Assembly: GCF_030545015.1 (NCBI RefSeq) | Contig: NZ_CP120653.1 | Coordinates: 124,001-188,000 of the forward strand | Source: Myroides sp. JBRI-B21084 | Lineage (GTDB): Bacteria; Bacteroidota; Bacteroidia; Flavobacteriales; Flavobacteriaceae | Direction of reading: 5' to 3' | Length of the DNA: 64,000 bases | Shown here: positions 63,308 to 64,000 of the stretch, piece by piece | Layout: each line of letters starts with the position of its first letter | Numbering within the stretch: the stretch's first letter is position 1 | Position numbers and translations under genes: made by a program | Notes under the pieces: model-generated | What the model saw: the letters and a program-made list of their open reading frames with translations, nothing else | The model's database searches: none | Told to the model about the DNA's origin: nothing

Positions 63308-63393
63308 TACTCAAGGCGGGACTTGAACCCGCACGAACATTACTGTTCACTGGATTTTAAGTCCAGCGTGTCTACCAATTCCACCACTCGAGC
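63308..63393 (-). tRNA. tRNA-Leu (TAA), copy 1 in transcription order
   Basis: Same sequence as the other two tRNA-Leu genes. It is the first gene of the array after the promoter at 63436-63465. Confidence 0.95.
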
Positions 63394-63435
63394 AAAGAAC
63401 GTGCAACAAGTTTGTTTATTACTGTATTGCGAGTG

Positions 63436-63465
63436 CAAATATATAAGCTTTATTTTATTTTACAA
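63436..63465 (-). promoter_or_regulatory. Promoter of the tRNA Leu/Gly array
   Basis: TTG (63465-63463), 19 bp, TATATTTG (63443-63436) on the minus strand, a full consensus match. Confidence 0.75.
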
Positions 63466-63577
63466 GGGATTTTTTAAACTTATTTGTAATTATTTTTTAA
63501 CGTTTTGATTTTCTTGTATATATAAATTAATTTTTTTTTGTGTTGTTTGTTTTTTTTGCTGTTTGTATCAAAAAAAG

Positions 63578-63606
63578 AAGAAGCATTGCGGTGTGCAATG
63601 CTTCTT
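63578..63606 (-). terminator. Terminator of accD
   Basis: A 12-bp stem AAGAAGCATTGC/GCAATGCTTCTT with a five-base loop lies 3 bp past the accD stop. The A-rich flank gives an imperfect U tract on the minus strand. Confidence 0.8.
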
Positions 63607-63609
63607 TTT

Positions 63610-64000
63610 TTATCGGATAGGTTGGTTTAAAACCAAATCTATATAAAGGTTTACTTTGTCTTTTAGTTGTTTTCTGTGAACTACAAAATCTAAAAATCCG
63701 TGTTCTAACAAAAATTCCGATGTTTGAAAACCATCTGGTAAGTCTTTACCGGTGGTATCTTTTACAATACGTGGTCCTGCAAAACCAATCAATGCTCCTG
63801 GTTCGGCTATATTTATATCACCTAACATGGCATATGACGCAGTTGTACCACCAGTAGTTGGATCGGTACATAACGATATGTAAGGTATTTTAGCATCGGC
63901 TAACAATGATAATTTTGCCGAAGTTTTTGCCATTTGCATTAATGAATAAGCAGCTTCCATCATACGTGCTCCACCTGATTTTGATATCATCATAAACGGG
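63610..64000 (-). CDS. accD: Acetyl-CoA carboxylase carboxyltransferase subunit beta, C-terminal part (runs off the right edge)
   Basis: About 130 residues are visible and the N terminus lies beyond base 64000. [62 protein letters not shown] and the C-terminal [26 protein letters not shown] match AccD. With AccA it transfers the carboxyl group from biotin to acetyl-CoA. The zinc ribbon expected at the N terminus is not in the window. Confidence 0.95.
   Translation of the reverse strand, partial: PFMMISKSGGARMMEAAYSLMQMAKTSAKLSLLADAKIPYISLCTDPTTGGTTASYAMLGDINIAEPGALIGFAGPRIVKDTTGKDLPDGFQTSEFLLEHGFLDFVVHRKQLKDKVNLYIDLVLNQPIR

Noticed and set aside
62871-63393. CRISPR-like direct repeats
   Set aside because: The repeats are alternating tRNA-Leu and tRNA-Gly genes with complete cloverleaf structure.
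63167-63508. A 113-codon plus-strand ORF
   Set aside because: It reads through two tRNA genes and their promoter on the other strand.

Overview
The window is AT-rich bacterial DNA from the phylum Bacteroidota, most likely the family Flavobacteriaceae (Flavobacterium or a Myroides-like relative). The signs are: no Shine-Dalgarno dependence at most starts; the Bacteroidota promoter signature TTG-N19-TAnnTTTG in front of several transcription units; a fused cbb3 oxidase CcoNO; a short flavobacterial type of MetX; LolA/LptG/FtsK synteny; a deoxyhypusine synthase-like protein beside a short arginine decarboxylase; and many small secreted proteins of unknown function. Genus assignment is inference.

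Layout. 1-9.5 kb (minus strand): a kdp potassium-uptake locus (kdpD partial, OmpL-like porin, kdpC, kdpB, kdpA, a 34-residue peptide, kdpF, two DUF7674-like genes and a 27-residue membrane peptide), driven by an NtrC-type response regulator, followed by a tyrosine integrase beside tRNA-Ser. The locus may lie on an island integrated at that tRNA. 10-17.4 kb: a core block ribB(A)-lptG-lolA-ftsK-dgkA, then a DUF6952-like gene, thioredoxin and peroxiredoxin. 17.5-33.3 kb: amino acid permease, proline dehydrogenase, aroB, a polyamine pair (arginine decarboxylase and DHS-like enzyme), an acidic-tail protein, pyrR-pyrB, ribonuclease Z, pdxH, ychF and several secreted or unknown proteins. 33.3-43.2 kb: a methionine operon metX-thrA-metZ-metH with metF, preceded by a Met-rich leader peptide and an attenuator. 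44.2-50.6 kb: the cbb3 oxidase operon ccoS-ccoNO-ccoQ-ccoP-ccoG-fixH-TauE/SafE-like, with a CRP/FNR-type site at its promoter. 50.7-58.4 kb: fabD, a PpiD/SurA-type foldase, a CNNM/CorC protein, lptC, an outer-membrane barrel and coaX (an envelope block). 58.5-64 kb: three tandem tRNA-Phe genes, a trypsin-like protein, a decayed gene, small enzymes, a cassette-like gene flanked by inverted repeats, a tRNA Leu-Gly-Leu-Gly-Leu array and the end of accD.

The most interesting system is the methionine leader. A 20-codon ORF with five Met codons ends one base before a segment that can pair with the loop and one base of the 5' arm of a perfect terminator hairpin. That terminator overlaps the first possible ATG of metX. 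This is the architecture of translation-coupled transcription attenuation, which I infer controls the whole metX-thrA-metZ-metH unit in place of a SAM riboswitch. Other points of interest are a sigma-54-like element in front of the kdp operon, small peptides inside that operon, a RibBA whose GTP cyclohydrolase half has lost its metal ligands, and a short intergenic element with inverted ends between metH and metF.
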